Source: Bacillota bacterium
GTDB taxonomy: Bacteria > Bacillota > Dethiobacteria > DTU022 > UBA8154
Direction: 5' to 3'
Length of the DNA stretch: 50,773 bases
NCBI GenBank assembly: GCA_012839215.1
Contig: DUNV01000138.1
Coordinates: 1 to 50,773 of the forward strand
Position numbers and translations under genes: made by a program. Numbering within the stretch: position 1 is the first letter of the stretch; the number at the start of each line of letters is the position of its first letter. The notes beneath the pieces are model-generated. The model saw only the letters and a list, made by a program, of their open reading frames with translations. It did no database searches and was not told the DNA's origin. Shown here in pieces: positions 8,630 to 16,153 of this stretch.

Positions 8630-9810
8630 CAGGCATGGAAAAGACTATAACAAACTGTTATTTTGATAATGCTGCTACCTCCTGGCCCAAGCCGGAGGAA
8701 GTGTATACGGCTGCGGAGAAATTCATGCGGCATGGAGGGGCCAACCCGGGCCGTTCCGGGCATACGCGTGCGCTTCGTGCTGACAGGCTAGTTTATGAAA
8801 CCCGGGAAAGAGCCGCTTCCTTTTTGGGTGCCAAAAGGCCCGAGGAAATAATTTTTACCCTCAATGCTACTGATTCCCTGAATATGGCCATTAAGGGTGT
8901 TCTAGAGCCCGGTGATCACGTTATTTATACCTCCATGGAGCACAACTCCATCTTGAGGCCCCTGGGGGCCCTTAGGCAGGCAAAGGTGATTACCACAACG
9001 ATGATTTCCTGTGATTCCGCGGGGCAGCTTGATCCGGCGGATATCGAAAAGGCTGTTCTACCAGAAACGAAACTGATTATCTCTACTAATGCCTCCAATG
9101 TTACAGGCGGGATCCTTCCCGTTAAGGAAGTTGGGCAAATAGCCAGGGAAAAGGGGATACTTTTTCTGGTGGATGCCGCCCAGACAGCAGGGGCCTTGCC
9201 CCTTGATATTGGGGAAATTGGGGCGGATCTTGCCGCCTTTACCGGCCACAAAAGTCTTCTGGGCCCCCCCGGGGTGGGGCTGCTTTATCTGCGCAGTGGG
9301 GTAAAAATTAAACCCTGGCGGGAAGGGGGCACGGGGAGCCGTTCAGATGAAGAATTACAGCCCGAAATAATGCCAGATTATTTGGAGGCAGGGACGATGA
9401 ATACGGCTGGAATTGCTGGGCTAAACGAGGGATTGAAATATTTGCAAAAGGTTGGCATTAGGGCTGTCCGCCAGCACGAAATAAAAATAAACCGTCATTT
9501 TATCGGCGGCCTTAGGGAACTTAGCGGGATCCGGGTTTATGGGTCAGGTGATCCTGAACAGTCTGTTGCGGTAACCTCTTTTACGATGGAGGGGATCGAT
9601 AGCGGTGAGCTGGGCTATATCCTGGAGGAGGCCTATGGGATACTCAGCCGCACGGGGCTTCACTGTGCACCGGGTGCACATCGTTCTATCGGCACTTTTC
9701 CCCAGGGAACAGTCCGTTTTAGCTTCGGCTGTTTTACCCGGGAGGAAGAAATTGATTATGCCCTAAATGCCCTGAAAAAGATAATTTCCCGTTTCCTACC
9801 CATCAGATAA
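8626..9810 (+). CDS. cysteine desulfurase family protein, EF2568 type
   Basis: This 394-residue class-V aminotransferase-fold PLP protein begins YFDNAATSWPKPEEVY. It has the cofactor stretch YTSMEHNSILRPL, the Schiff-base lysine in FTGHKSLLGPPGVG (about residue 208), and the active Cys in SRTGLHCAPGAHRSIG near residue 346. The TSWPKP start and EAGTMNTAGIAGL element mark the EF2568 subfamily (TIGR01977), which is linked to orphan SelD and selenium-dependent molybdenum hydroxylases rather than to Fe-S assembly. It would release sulfur or selenium from cysteine or selenocysteine and pass it on, perhaps to the DUF3343 protein it overlaps. GTG 8626 is used because GGGG precedes it; ATG 8635 is the alternative. 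Confidence 0.9.
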   Translation: MTGMEKTITNCYFDNAATSWPKPEEVYTAAEKFMRHGGANPGRSGHTRALRADRLVYETRERAASFLGAKRPEEIIFTLNATDSLNMAIKGVLEPGDHVIYTSMEHNSILRPLGALRQAKVITTTMISCDSAGQLDPADIEKAVLPETKLIISTNASNVTGGILPVKEVGQIAREKGILFLVDAAQTAGALPLDIGEIGADLAAFTGHKSLLGPPGVGLLYLRSGVKIKPWREGGTGSRSDEELQPEIMPDYLEAGTMNTAGIAGLNEGLKYLQKVGIRAVRQHEIKINRHFIGGLRELSGIRVYGSGDPEQSVAVTSFTMEGIDSGELGYILEEAYGILSRTGLHCAPGAHRSIGTFPQGTVRFSFGCFTREEEIDYALNALKKIISRFLPIR

Positions 9811-9908
9811 ATCAATGGCTAAAACCCTGTTTTGCCTTATATGGAAAAAACCAGGTTTTATGCAGTATAAGGTGGGTATAAAGTGGGGATCATACAGGAG
9901 ACTGATCA

Positions 9909-11201
9909 ATGGATCCGATGAAATTTCAATATGAACTTGATGGGCTTCCGCCCTTTAGTGAATTAATTTTCCTTGGCCTGCAGTGGCTGGCCATTTTAAT
10001 CCCCATTGTGGTGATTATAGGGAATGTGGTGGCCGGTCTGCATTTCAGCGAATTGGCTGATCAGATTGTTTATATTCAGAAAGTATTTTTTATAACGGGG
10101 ATTGCCCTTTTGGCCCAGTTGCTCTTGGGGCACCGGTTGCCAATCGTTGTGGGCCCGGCAACAATACTTCTTGTGGGGATTACCGCAAGCCGGGGAAGTG
10201 GAATTGACGCTATCTACACGGCTATGGCCTTCGGGGGTTTGGTACTGTTTGTACTCAGCGCGGCTGGACTATTTAACTATCTTAAAAAGCTTTTTACCCC
10301 GCCTGTTGTAGCCACTATTCTGATTATGATTGCCTTTACTTTGACGCCCATGATCCTAGATCTGAGTACTTCTACCGCTACCCCGGAACTTTCCTGGGCG
10401 AGTTTTTGCTTTGTCCTGGTTTTTGTGCTCAGCATCTTTGCCGTGGGCAGGTATGTGCAGGGTTTTTGGAAATCTACACTGATCATGTGGGCACTTATTG
10501 TGGGGACGGTTGCTCATTTTCTGGTTTTTGCCCAGCCTCCCGTAGGCAGCCCGGCGGCTCATCATACCATCACAGCAGATTTTTTGCTGAAAATTGGTTT
10601 TCACCCTGATTTCGAGGCAGGGGTTATTATCTCCTTTCTTATTTGTTTTTTGGCCCTGGCAATCAATGATTTAGGTTCAATATATTCTGTGGGCGGCCTG
10701 CTGAGGCCCGCAAATATGCCGCAGCGTGTTTCACTGGGTCTTTCCCTGACAGGTGTGCTTAATGTCCTTGCGGGCCTTGGCGGCGTAATCGGGCCAGTTA
10801 ATTTTTCTCTAAGCCCCGGGGTGATTGTCTCGACAGGCTGTGCCTCACGTTTTGCGCTTGTGCCTGCCGGACTGCTTTTGCTGGCTATATCATTTTTGCC
10901 GGCAATCATTGCCTTTATTGGCGGAATACCCCAGGCAGTAGTAGGCGGTGTCTTTCTTTACATCATGTGTTCACAGATTGCCGCCGGACTTACCATGGTT
11001 GCCGGGGCCCCAAAGAAATTTCATTTTGAAAATGGCCTGGTAATTGGTCTTCCTCTTATGCTCAGTGTCATCGTTTCCTTTCTGCCAAATACAATTATAG
11101 ATTCGTTCCCCCTCTTTTTGAGGCCCCTTTTGGGCAACGGGTTTGTGGTGGGGGTTTTGGCGGTGCTGATCATGGAACATCTAATCTTTGGGGGAAAATA
11201 A
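9909..11201 (+). CDS. nucleobase permease, NCS2 (xanthine/uracil) family
   Basis: The 430-residue integral membrane protein has about 12-14 hydrophobic segments. NCS2 features are visible: VGPATILLVGITASRGSG (residues 81-98), a mid-protein LAINDLGSIYSVGGLL carrying the usual family acidic residue, and IGPVNFSLSPGVIVSTGCAS followed by FIGGIPQAVVGGVFLYIM. Members take up uracil, xanthine or urate with protons or sodium. Given the upstream DUF3343/EF2568 pair, a purine such as xanthine or urate feeding a selenium-dependent hydroxylase is the likeliest substrate, by inference from context. ATG 9909 is preceded by AGGAG at good spacing. It lies about 100 bases after the desulfurase gene with a weak hairpin between. 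Confidence 0.88.
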   Translation: MDPMKFQYELDGLPPFSELIFLGLQWLAILIPIVVIIGNVVAGLHFSELADQIVYIQKVFFITGIALLAQLLLGHRLPIVVGPATILLVGITASRGSGIDAIYTAMAFGGLVLFVLSAAGLFNYLKKLFTPPVVATILIMIAFTLTPMILDLSTSTATPELSWASFCFVLVFVLSIFAVGRYVQGFWKSTLIMWALIVGTVAHFLVFAQPPVGSPAAHHTITADFLLKIGFHPDFEAGVIISFLICFLALAINDLGSIYSVGGLLRPANMPQRVSLGLSLTGVLNVLAGLGGVIGPVNFSLSPGVIVSTGCASRFALVPAGLLLLAISFLPAIIAFIGGIPQAVVGGVFLYIMCSQIAAGLTMVAGAPKKFHFENGLVIGLPLMLSVIVSFLPNTIIDSFPLFLRPLLGNGFVVGVLAVLIMEHLIFGGK

Positions 11202-11218
11202 ATATTCCAGCATTTAAA

Positions 11219-11677
11219 CTAGAACCAGCGTTTCTTTTCAATTACATATAAACGTTCAAACTCCCCGTCAGATTTTGTTAAATAAATAATCCCCTCTATG
11301 AGGGCGAATATCCCAAGGATCATATTGGGTATGAATAGTAGCATCCAGGTAATGGCAAAGCCAACGGTATTAACTAATAAATAAACCAAACCGGGGCCGG
11401 TAAATCCCAAATAAAACTTATGAATTCCCAGGCCCCCAAGGAGAATAGCGAGAAGCCCGGCAACAATCTTGTTTTTTTGACCTGTTTGCGTGCCTTCTAG
11501 AGCAATATAAACAGATCTGGCATAATTGCCATCTGCTTCAAAATCTACCATGATTCCCCGGGCCGGTGTTCGATCCCCCTGCCAATCAGTACCTGTAAAA
11601 TGGTACCTTCTACCATCTGATCCTGAGATCAGTCCGCTGTTTTCCTGCATTGAAAAATCCAAAATCTGTCCTTTCAT
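11219..11677 (-). CDS. TM2-domain membrane protein with N-terminal nucleic-acid-fold-like domain
   Basis: The 152-residue protein has two parts. Residues 1-60 (MKGQILDFSMQENSGLISGS, then RRYHFTGTDW and GIMVDFEADGNYARSVYI) look like a cold-shock/OB-type beta barrel. Residues 70-150 form a TM2 domain: KNKIVAGLLAILLGGLGIHK and FYLGFTGPGLVYLL, then a second helix FIPNMILGIFALIEGIIYL. The fusion is known in several bacteria but its function is not. ATG 11677 has GGGAGG about 9 bases upstream. It lies on the minus strand, convergent with the permease, leaving only 17 bases between the stops. It does not share an operon with nfnAB, which ends in a terminator upstream. Confidence 0.8.
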   Translation of the reverse strand: MKGQILDFSMQENSGLISGSDGRRYHFTGTDWQGDRTPARGIMVDFEADGNYARSVYIALEGTQTGQKNKIVAGLLAILLGGLGIHKFYLGFTGPGLVYLLVNTVGFAITWMLLFIPNMILGIFALIEGIIYLTKSDGEFERLYVIEKKRWF

Positions 11678-11782
11678 TAGGGCGGCCTCCCATCATTAAC
11701 CTAAATGTAGAATAATATGCAGAAGGTGATTAATATTCCTCTTCGACAAAATATTATAAATTCCTTTAGGAAAGGGGCCATC

Positions 11783-11831
11783 AAACAAAAACGGCTGTCG
11801 GTTGCAGTGCTGCACTGTTCCAACAGCCGTT
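11783..11831 (-). terminator. intrinsic terminator after nfnAB
   Basis: AACGGCTGT (11790-11798) pairs perfectly with ACAGCCGTT (11823-11831), and a second stem CAGTGC/GCACTG lies inside the loop. On the minus strand the stem is followed by TTTTGTTTGATG. Confidence 0.85.
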
Positions 11832-11888
11832 AGTAGAAACCAACAGCTACTTATCTGATACTTGATGTTGTTCGGCCCTAATTGTCTT

Positions 11889-13310
11889 CTACAGTGTACC
11901 CAAATATTGATCGATGGCCCTGGCGGCAGTCTTCCCCGCACCCATGGCCAGGATAACAGTTGCTGCCCCGGTGACAATATCACCGCCGGCAAAAACTCCC
12001 TTACGGGAAGTAGCTCCATCGGCATCGGCTACGATTGTTCCCCTGCGTCCGATTTCCAGCCCGGAAGTTGTCTGCGGGATGAGCGGGTTGGGACTGTTGC
12101 CGATGGCGATCACCACTGTCCCTACATCAAAAACGAATTCCGAGCCTTCGATGGGCACGGGACGTGCCCGACCTGAATCATCAGGTTCACCAAGTTCCAT
12201 CTTGATGCATTTCATTCCTTTTACCCAGCCCTCCCCATCGGGGAGTATTTCAACTGGGTTGGTCAGTAGGTTAAAGGTTACTCCTTCTTCCTTGGCATGG
12301 TGAATTTCTTCCGCACGTGCCGGCATTTCTTTATCGGAACGCCGGTAGACGATATGAACCTCCTCAGCGCCCAACCTCAGGGCAGTGCGCGCCGAATCCA
12401 TGGCGACGTTTCCCGCGCCGACAACAGCAACTTTTTTAGTCAGCTTGATAGGGGTATCCCATTCAGGGAATAAATAGGCCTTCATCAGGTTTGTCCTGGT
12501 CAAAAATTCATTGGCAGAATAAACTCCACTATAGTTTTCACCGGGAATGCCCAGAAATTGGGGTAGTCCCGCACCTGTTCCAATAAAAACAGCCTGGAAT
12601 CCTTCCTCATCAAAAAGTTCATCGACGGTAATTGTTCTACCGACGACAATATTTGTTTTAATATCTACACCCAAGCTGGCGATATAGTCTATCTCGCGTT
12701 GCAGGATCTTTTCCTTGGGAAGACGAAACTCAGGAATTCCGTAACGCAGGACCCCACCAGTGGAATGAAACGCTTCAAAAAGTACCACTTCATGGCCCAT
12801 CTTGGCCAGATCTCCGGCGGCGGTAAGGCCGGCCGGGCCCGAACCCACGATGGCGACACGCTTGCCTGTTTTCGCTGGCTTGCCGGGCGTTTCCACCCCT
12901 TTGGCCAGTTCCCAGTCTGCCAGGAAGCGTTCCAAGCGGCCAATGGCCACGGGCTGCCCTTTCTTTCCCTTAATGCAAAAGGATTCACACTGGCTTTCCT
13001 GGGGGCAAACACGTCCACAGACTGCTGGAAGACTGTTTTTTTCCTTGAGCTTTTTAATACCTTCATCGAAATTTTCTTCCTGTATCAGTTTAATAAAACC
13101 TGGTATATCTACTTCAACAGGGCATCCCTTTACGCAGGGTGCATTTTTGCACTGAAGACATCTATTTGCTTCTTTTACGGCAGTTTCTGCATCGTATCCG
13201 AAAGGAACCTCATTAAAGTTTTTAATGCGTTCCCGGTGATCCTGTTCAGGCATGGGATGCTTTTCTTTCATCTTGCGCAGCTGCTTTATTTGCTCATTGC
13301 CAAGTGCCAT
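11889..13310 (-). CDS. nfnB: NfnB / GltA-type NADPH oxidoreductase subunit
   Basis: The 473-residue flavoprotein resembles the small subunit of glutamate synthase. It has an N-terminal double Fe-S domain (CLQCKNAPCVKGCPV about residues 38-52 and CGRVCPQESQCESFC about 90-104). An FAD fold (VGSGPAGLTAAGDLAKMGHE) and an NADP fold (VVGAGNVAMDSARTALRLGA) follow. Paired with the PyrK-like gene that overlaps it, this is the arrangement of NfnAB. That complex couples exergonic NADP reduction by ferredoxin with endergonic NADP reduction by NADH, through flavin-based bifurcation. The homologous SudBA (sulfide dehydrogenase) name is also used. ATG 13310 is chosen over the tracked start because GGAGGAG lies 7 bases upstream. 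The 25-base overlap with nfnA indicates coupling. Confidence 0.88.
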   Translation of the reverse strand: MALGNEQIKQLRKMKEKHPMPEQDHRERIKNFNEVPFGYDAETAVKEANRCLQCKNAPCVKGCPVEVDIPGFIKLIQEENFDEGIKKLKEKNSLPAVCGRVCPQESQCESFCIKGKKGQPVAIGRLERFLADWELAKGVETPGKPAKTGKRVAIVGSGPAGLTAAGDLAKMGHEVVLFEAFHSTGGVLRYGIPEFRLPKEKILQREIDYIASLGVDIKTNIVVGRTITVDELFDEEGFQAVFIGTGAGLPQFLGIPGENYSGVYSANEFLTRTNLMKAYLFPEWDTPIKLTKKVAVVGAGNVAMDSARTALRLGAEEVHIVYRRSDKEMPARAEEIHHAKEEGVTFNLLTNPVEILPDGEGWVKGMKCIKMELGEPDDSGRARPVPIEGSEFVFDVGTVVIAIGNSPNPLIPQTTSGLEIGRRGTIVADADGATSRKGVFAGGDIVTGAATVILAMGAGKTAARAIDQYLGTL

Positions 13311-14158
13311 AGTTCTTCTCCTCCGCATTTGCATTCATGTTCAAATTTGTCTAGTGCGATCTTTTCTTTGTCGAGATAGGTGCGGGAGCGCCTGGCAAGC
13401 TCCTTAAAGTCGACCCGGTGGCCATCAAAAACAGGCCCATCAATACAGCTGAATTTTATTTCACCACCCACCGTTACTCTGCAACATCCACACATTCCTG
13501 TTCCATCAACCATAATGGGATTGAGGCTGACCATCGTTTTAATGCCATAGGGCCTTGTCTGGTTGGCAACAAAGGTCATCATGGGAATGGGACCTATGGC
13601 AATGATCTCGTCGATCTTTTTTGTTTTATCGTCGAGGAAGGACTGTAAAAGGTCTGTGACAAAACCTTTGTAACCTTTTGTGCCATCATCGGTGCAGACA
13701 TGCAGCTCCTTGCTGGCAAGGCACATTTCGTCGATTAGCATGAGTAAGCTGGCAGTTTTGGCGCCAATAATGGAAATAACCTCCAGGCCTGCCTTCTGAA
13801 ATGCTTTTACTTTCGGATAAAGGGGCGCAATCCCCACCCCTCCGCCAACGGCAATGACACGCCCCGATGAGGGCATTTCCATGGGCTTTCCCAAGGGACC
13901 TACAAAATCGTTTAAATAACCCCCGGCTTCCTTGGTTCCTAGCTCTCTAGTTGTTTTGCCAATCTCTTGAAAGATAATCGTTACTGTGCCTCTTTTTTTA
14001 TCACTATCGGCAATGGTTAGTGGAATTCGTTCACCTGTTTCACTGACACGCAACATAATAAATTGTCCGGGCTGTGCCTTTCGTGCAACCAGTGGAGCCT
14101 CGATTTCCATTAGCTTATTGACTTCAGATAGGACTTTTTTTGTTACAATTTTGAACAT
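13286..14158 (-). CDS. nfnA: NfnA / SudB-type ferredoxin-NADP reductase subunit
   Basis: This 290-residue relative of the PyrK/ferredoxin reductase family has an FAD-binding barrel (GQFIMLRVSETGERIPLTIAD, quoted in part), an NAD fold (AVGGGVGIAPLYPKVKAFQ), and a C-terminal [2Fe-2S] motif DGTGMCGCCRVTVGG followed by FSCIDGPVFDG. In NfnAB this subunit takes NADH and passes electrons to the flavin and clusters of NfnB. ATG 14158 has AAGGAGG about 11 bases upstream. It is the first gene of the two-gene operon. The upstream 730 bases hold no other minus-strand gene, so its promoter lies there. The pair would balance NADH, NADPH and reduced ferredoxin in an anaerobe. NfnA rather than PyrK is called because no pyrD is adjacent. 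Confidence 0.88.
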   Translation of the reverse strand: MFKIVTKKVLSEVNKLMEIEAPLVARKAQPGQFIMLRVSETGERIPLTIADSDKKRGTVTIIFQEIGKTTRELGTKEAGGYLNDFVGPLGKPMEMPSSGRVIAVGGGVGIAPLYPKVKAFQKAGLEVISIIGAKTASLLMLIDEMCLASKELHVCTDDGTKGYKGFVTDLLQSFLDDKTKKIDEIIAIGPIPMMTFVANQTRPYGIKTMVSLNPIMVDGTGMCGCCRVTVGGEIKFSCIDGPVFDGHRVDFKELARRSRTYLDKEKIALDKFEHECKCGGEELWHLAMSK

Positions 14159-14888
14159 TTAAGTACGACCTCCTTTGCATTGTCTTTTGCCAATACTGCT
14201 ACATTTAATTCGCCATCGCTAAAAAGAGTCCTTTTAACTGATAATTACAGCAATTTGTAGTTATTTGGATAATATTGGCCGGAAAAGACCCAGGAAATAA
14301 AACAATCGGGTGTTTTCCGGTTAAGCGTGGAAATATTTCGTTATCATTGATAATAGTTGATACGCAGGCGGTAATTAGATCAATATTGGATGGGGTTGAT
14401 ATATTCCACTGGGAAATGGTTCATTCAAAAGTGAATTTTATTTTATGCGGCAGACAAAGTAAATTGCGAAAGTATTATTCTTATCCCTCTGTCTTTTTAT
14501 TATTACCTCCCTTCCTCCCCGCATTGAGGTGGCCCCGTATATGAATATAGCATTGATAAGCTATCCTGATCAAAGTAGTTCGATCTGCTGCTGAAGTTAA
14601 CCCTTCCTATGGTATTATACATTCGCCTGCACAAAATAAAAAAGAGCTTAACGATCAGCTCTATAATTATTATAAAGTAAATACCCCATGTTTAGCAACC
14701 ATTTTTTAAAAATTCTATTAGTGGGCAATACAAACAAAAAAGTGGGAAGAGAATAGTGAACCTTTTTTAGGTAGCCCTAACAAATCTGGCTATTTTGGTT
14801 CTTTTGTTTCGATTGCATTGATTATAGCCCAGCTATTTTTGATATAATGTACGAAGATAGAGGAAATATCGGGGGGTTATTATTAAAA
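14159..14888. other. 730-base intergenic region, no confident gene
   Basis: The single ORF here (14275-14544, 89 codons from TTG) has no ribosome binding site, no recognisable domain and an unlikely composition, so it is not called. The region should contain the divergent promoters of nfnAB and of the regulator at 14889. TAGAGCTgatcgttAAGCTCT followed by TTTTTTATTTTG (minus-strand reading of about 14632-14663) has the shape of a minus-strand intrinsic terminator, yet no minus-strand gene lies upstream of it. Confidence 0.5.
14818..14848 (+). promoter_or_regulatory. candidate promoter of the ModE-like regulator
   Basis: TTGATT, a 19-base spacer and a perfect TATAAT (14843-14848). The -10 overlaps the ATG of the tracked ORF (14847), which argues that translation starts further on, at 14889. 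Confidence 0.5.
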
Positions 14889-16031
14889 ATGGGCAAAGAT
14901 TTATCGCATGAATTTAAAATAATTCTTCAGTTAGAGGGAAAAAGATCCCTTTCCGGGAATGATCTTTTTAATCTCTTGGAGAATATTATGGTTTCAGGAT
15001 CTATCAGTGGTGCGGCTGCAAGGATGGGTGCTTCCTATCGTTACTGTTGGGGGCTGCTGCGGGAAGCAGAAAAAACTTTGGGGCTGGCGCTAGTAGACAA
15101 GCAGGTGGGAGGAGTTGCTGGCGGCGGTACAACGCTTACTTTTCAGGGTAAGGAGCTGCTGGCCCAGTACAAGGCCTTTAAACAGAAAGCAGATAGCCAG
15201 TTGAAACATTTCCAGGCACGTGCCGGCAAAAATGCCGAGGTAACCGGTACACAACCCCCTACGCGGCATCTCCTGCTGGCCAGTACCATGGAGGCTGTGG
15301 AAACTGGCCTAATGGATTTGCTAGAGGAGGCTTTTTTGCATACCAGCGGTATACTCGTCAGGCATATTTCTGCTGGTAGCGGTCGTGCCCTGCAGATTGC
15401 CAGGGAAGGCCGTGTCGACATGGTGCTGACCCACGCCCCGGAACTGGAAAAGGCCTTTATGGATGAAGGTTGGGGAATCGAAATGTTCCCGATCATGACC
15501 AATGATTTTGTCATCGCCGGTTCCCTTGACGATCCTGCTGGTTTGGGCGGGCTTTCCAAGTCAGCCGGTGCTGCGGGGGTTTTTAGGAGGATTGCTGCTG
15601 CCGGCACGCCCTTTATTAGTCGCGGTGATAATTCTGGAACGCATATACGTGAACTGGAAATGTGGAGGCGGGCGGGGGTGACTCCCGCTGGGGACTGGTA
15701 TATTAAATCCTCGGATGTAGCAGGCAACCCGGGGGCCCTGCGTCTGGCCAGTGAAAGGCAGGGTTATACTTTTGTTGATCGGGCCTCTTTTCTACTGGCG
15801 GGGGAAAAGAACATGGGTATCTTTTCCCCCGCTGCCAGGGTAGGGGATCCGGACTGGAATCTGGAGAATGTTTTTGTTATCATCTTGGTCAACCCGGAGC
15901 GCGTTCCCTGGGTCAAACTGGCAGATGCCCGGCTTTTTTCCCAGTGGCTAAGGGGGAAAGAGGGGCAAAAGCTCATATCCTCCTTCGGCCGGGAGTCGAT
16001 CGGAAAGCCTTTGTTTACCGGGGTGTTGTAA
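14889..16031 (+). CDS. ModE-type HTH regulator with periplasmic-binding-like sensor domain
   Basis: In this 380-residue protein, residues about 5-110 form a ModE/LysR-type winged helix: NDLFNLLENIMVSGSISGAA, ARMGASYRYCWGLLREAEKT, then a wing with VGGVAGGGTTLTFQGKELL. Residues about 125-375 are a PBP-like domain (LLLASTMEAVETGLMDLLEE, ISAGSGRALQIAREGRVDMV, ISRGDNSGTHIRELEMWRRA), the fold of tungstate/molybdate-binding proteins. Such fusions sense an oxyanion or related ligand in the cytoplasm and control uptake or cofactor genes. ATG 14889 is chosen because the earlier ATG overlaps a -10 box; GGGGGG lies about 12 bases upstream. It directly precedes the large surface-protein block on the same strand and is its most likely regulator, by position only. 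Confidence 0.82.
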   Translation: MGKDLSHEFKIILQLEGKRSLSGNDLFNLLENIMVSGSISGAAARMGASYRYCWGLLREAEKTLGLALVDKQVGGVAGGGTTLTFQGKELLAQYKAFKQKADSQLKHFQARAGKNAEVTGTQPPTRHLLLASTMEAVETGLMDLLEEAFLHTSGILVRHISAGSGRALQIAREGRVDMVLTHAPELEKAFMDEGWGIEMFPIMTNDFVIAGSLDDPAGLGGLSKSAGAAGVFRRIAAAGTPFISRGDNSGTHIRELEMWRRAGVTPAGDWYIKSSDVAGNPGALRLASERQGYTFVDRASFLLAGEKNMGIFSPAARVGDPDWNLENVFVIILVNPERVPWVKLADARLFSQWLRGKEGQKLISSFGRESIGKPLFTGVL

Positions 16032-16069
16032 TGCCTATTATTTCTCGATGATCTTTTATTTTTCAAACT

Positions 16070-16098
16070 TTGCAGGATTTGGGTTTGTTTAGTAGAAT
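16070..16098 (+). promoter_or_regulatory. candidate promoter of the surface-protein block
   Basis: TTGCAG, a 17-base spacer and TAGAAT lie 55-84 bases before the start of the 1317-aa protein and after the regulator stop. Confidence 0.4.
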
Positions 16099-16120
16099 AA
16101 AATAGTAGTATGGTGAATTA

Positions 16121-16132
16121 TGGTTATAACCA
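16121..16132 (+). promoter_or_regulatory. palindrome TGGTTATAACCA, possible operator
   Basis: A perfect 12-base palindrome lies just downstream of the predicted start point and 21 bases before the start codon. That is a fitting place for a repressor such as the upstream ModE-like protein. No second copy was noticed in the window. Confidence 0.3.
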
Positions 16133-16153
16133 AATGGGAAGATAGGAGTGCCA

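Noticed and set aside
14275-14544. 89-codon ORF from TTG
   Set aside because: No ribosome binding site, no recognised domain and an unlikely composition.
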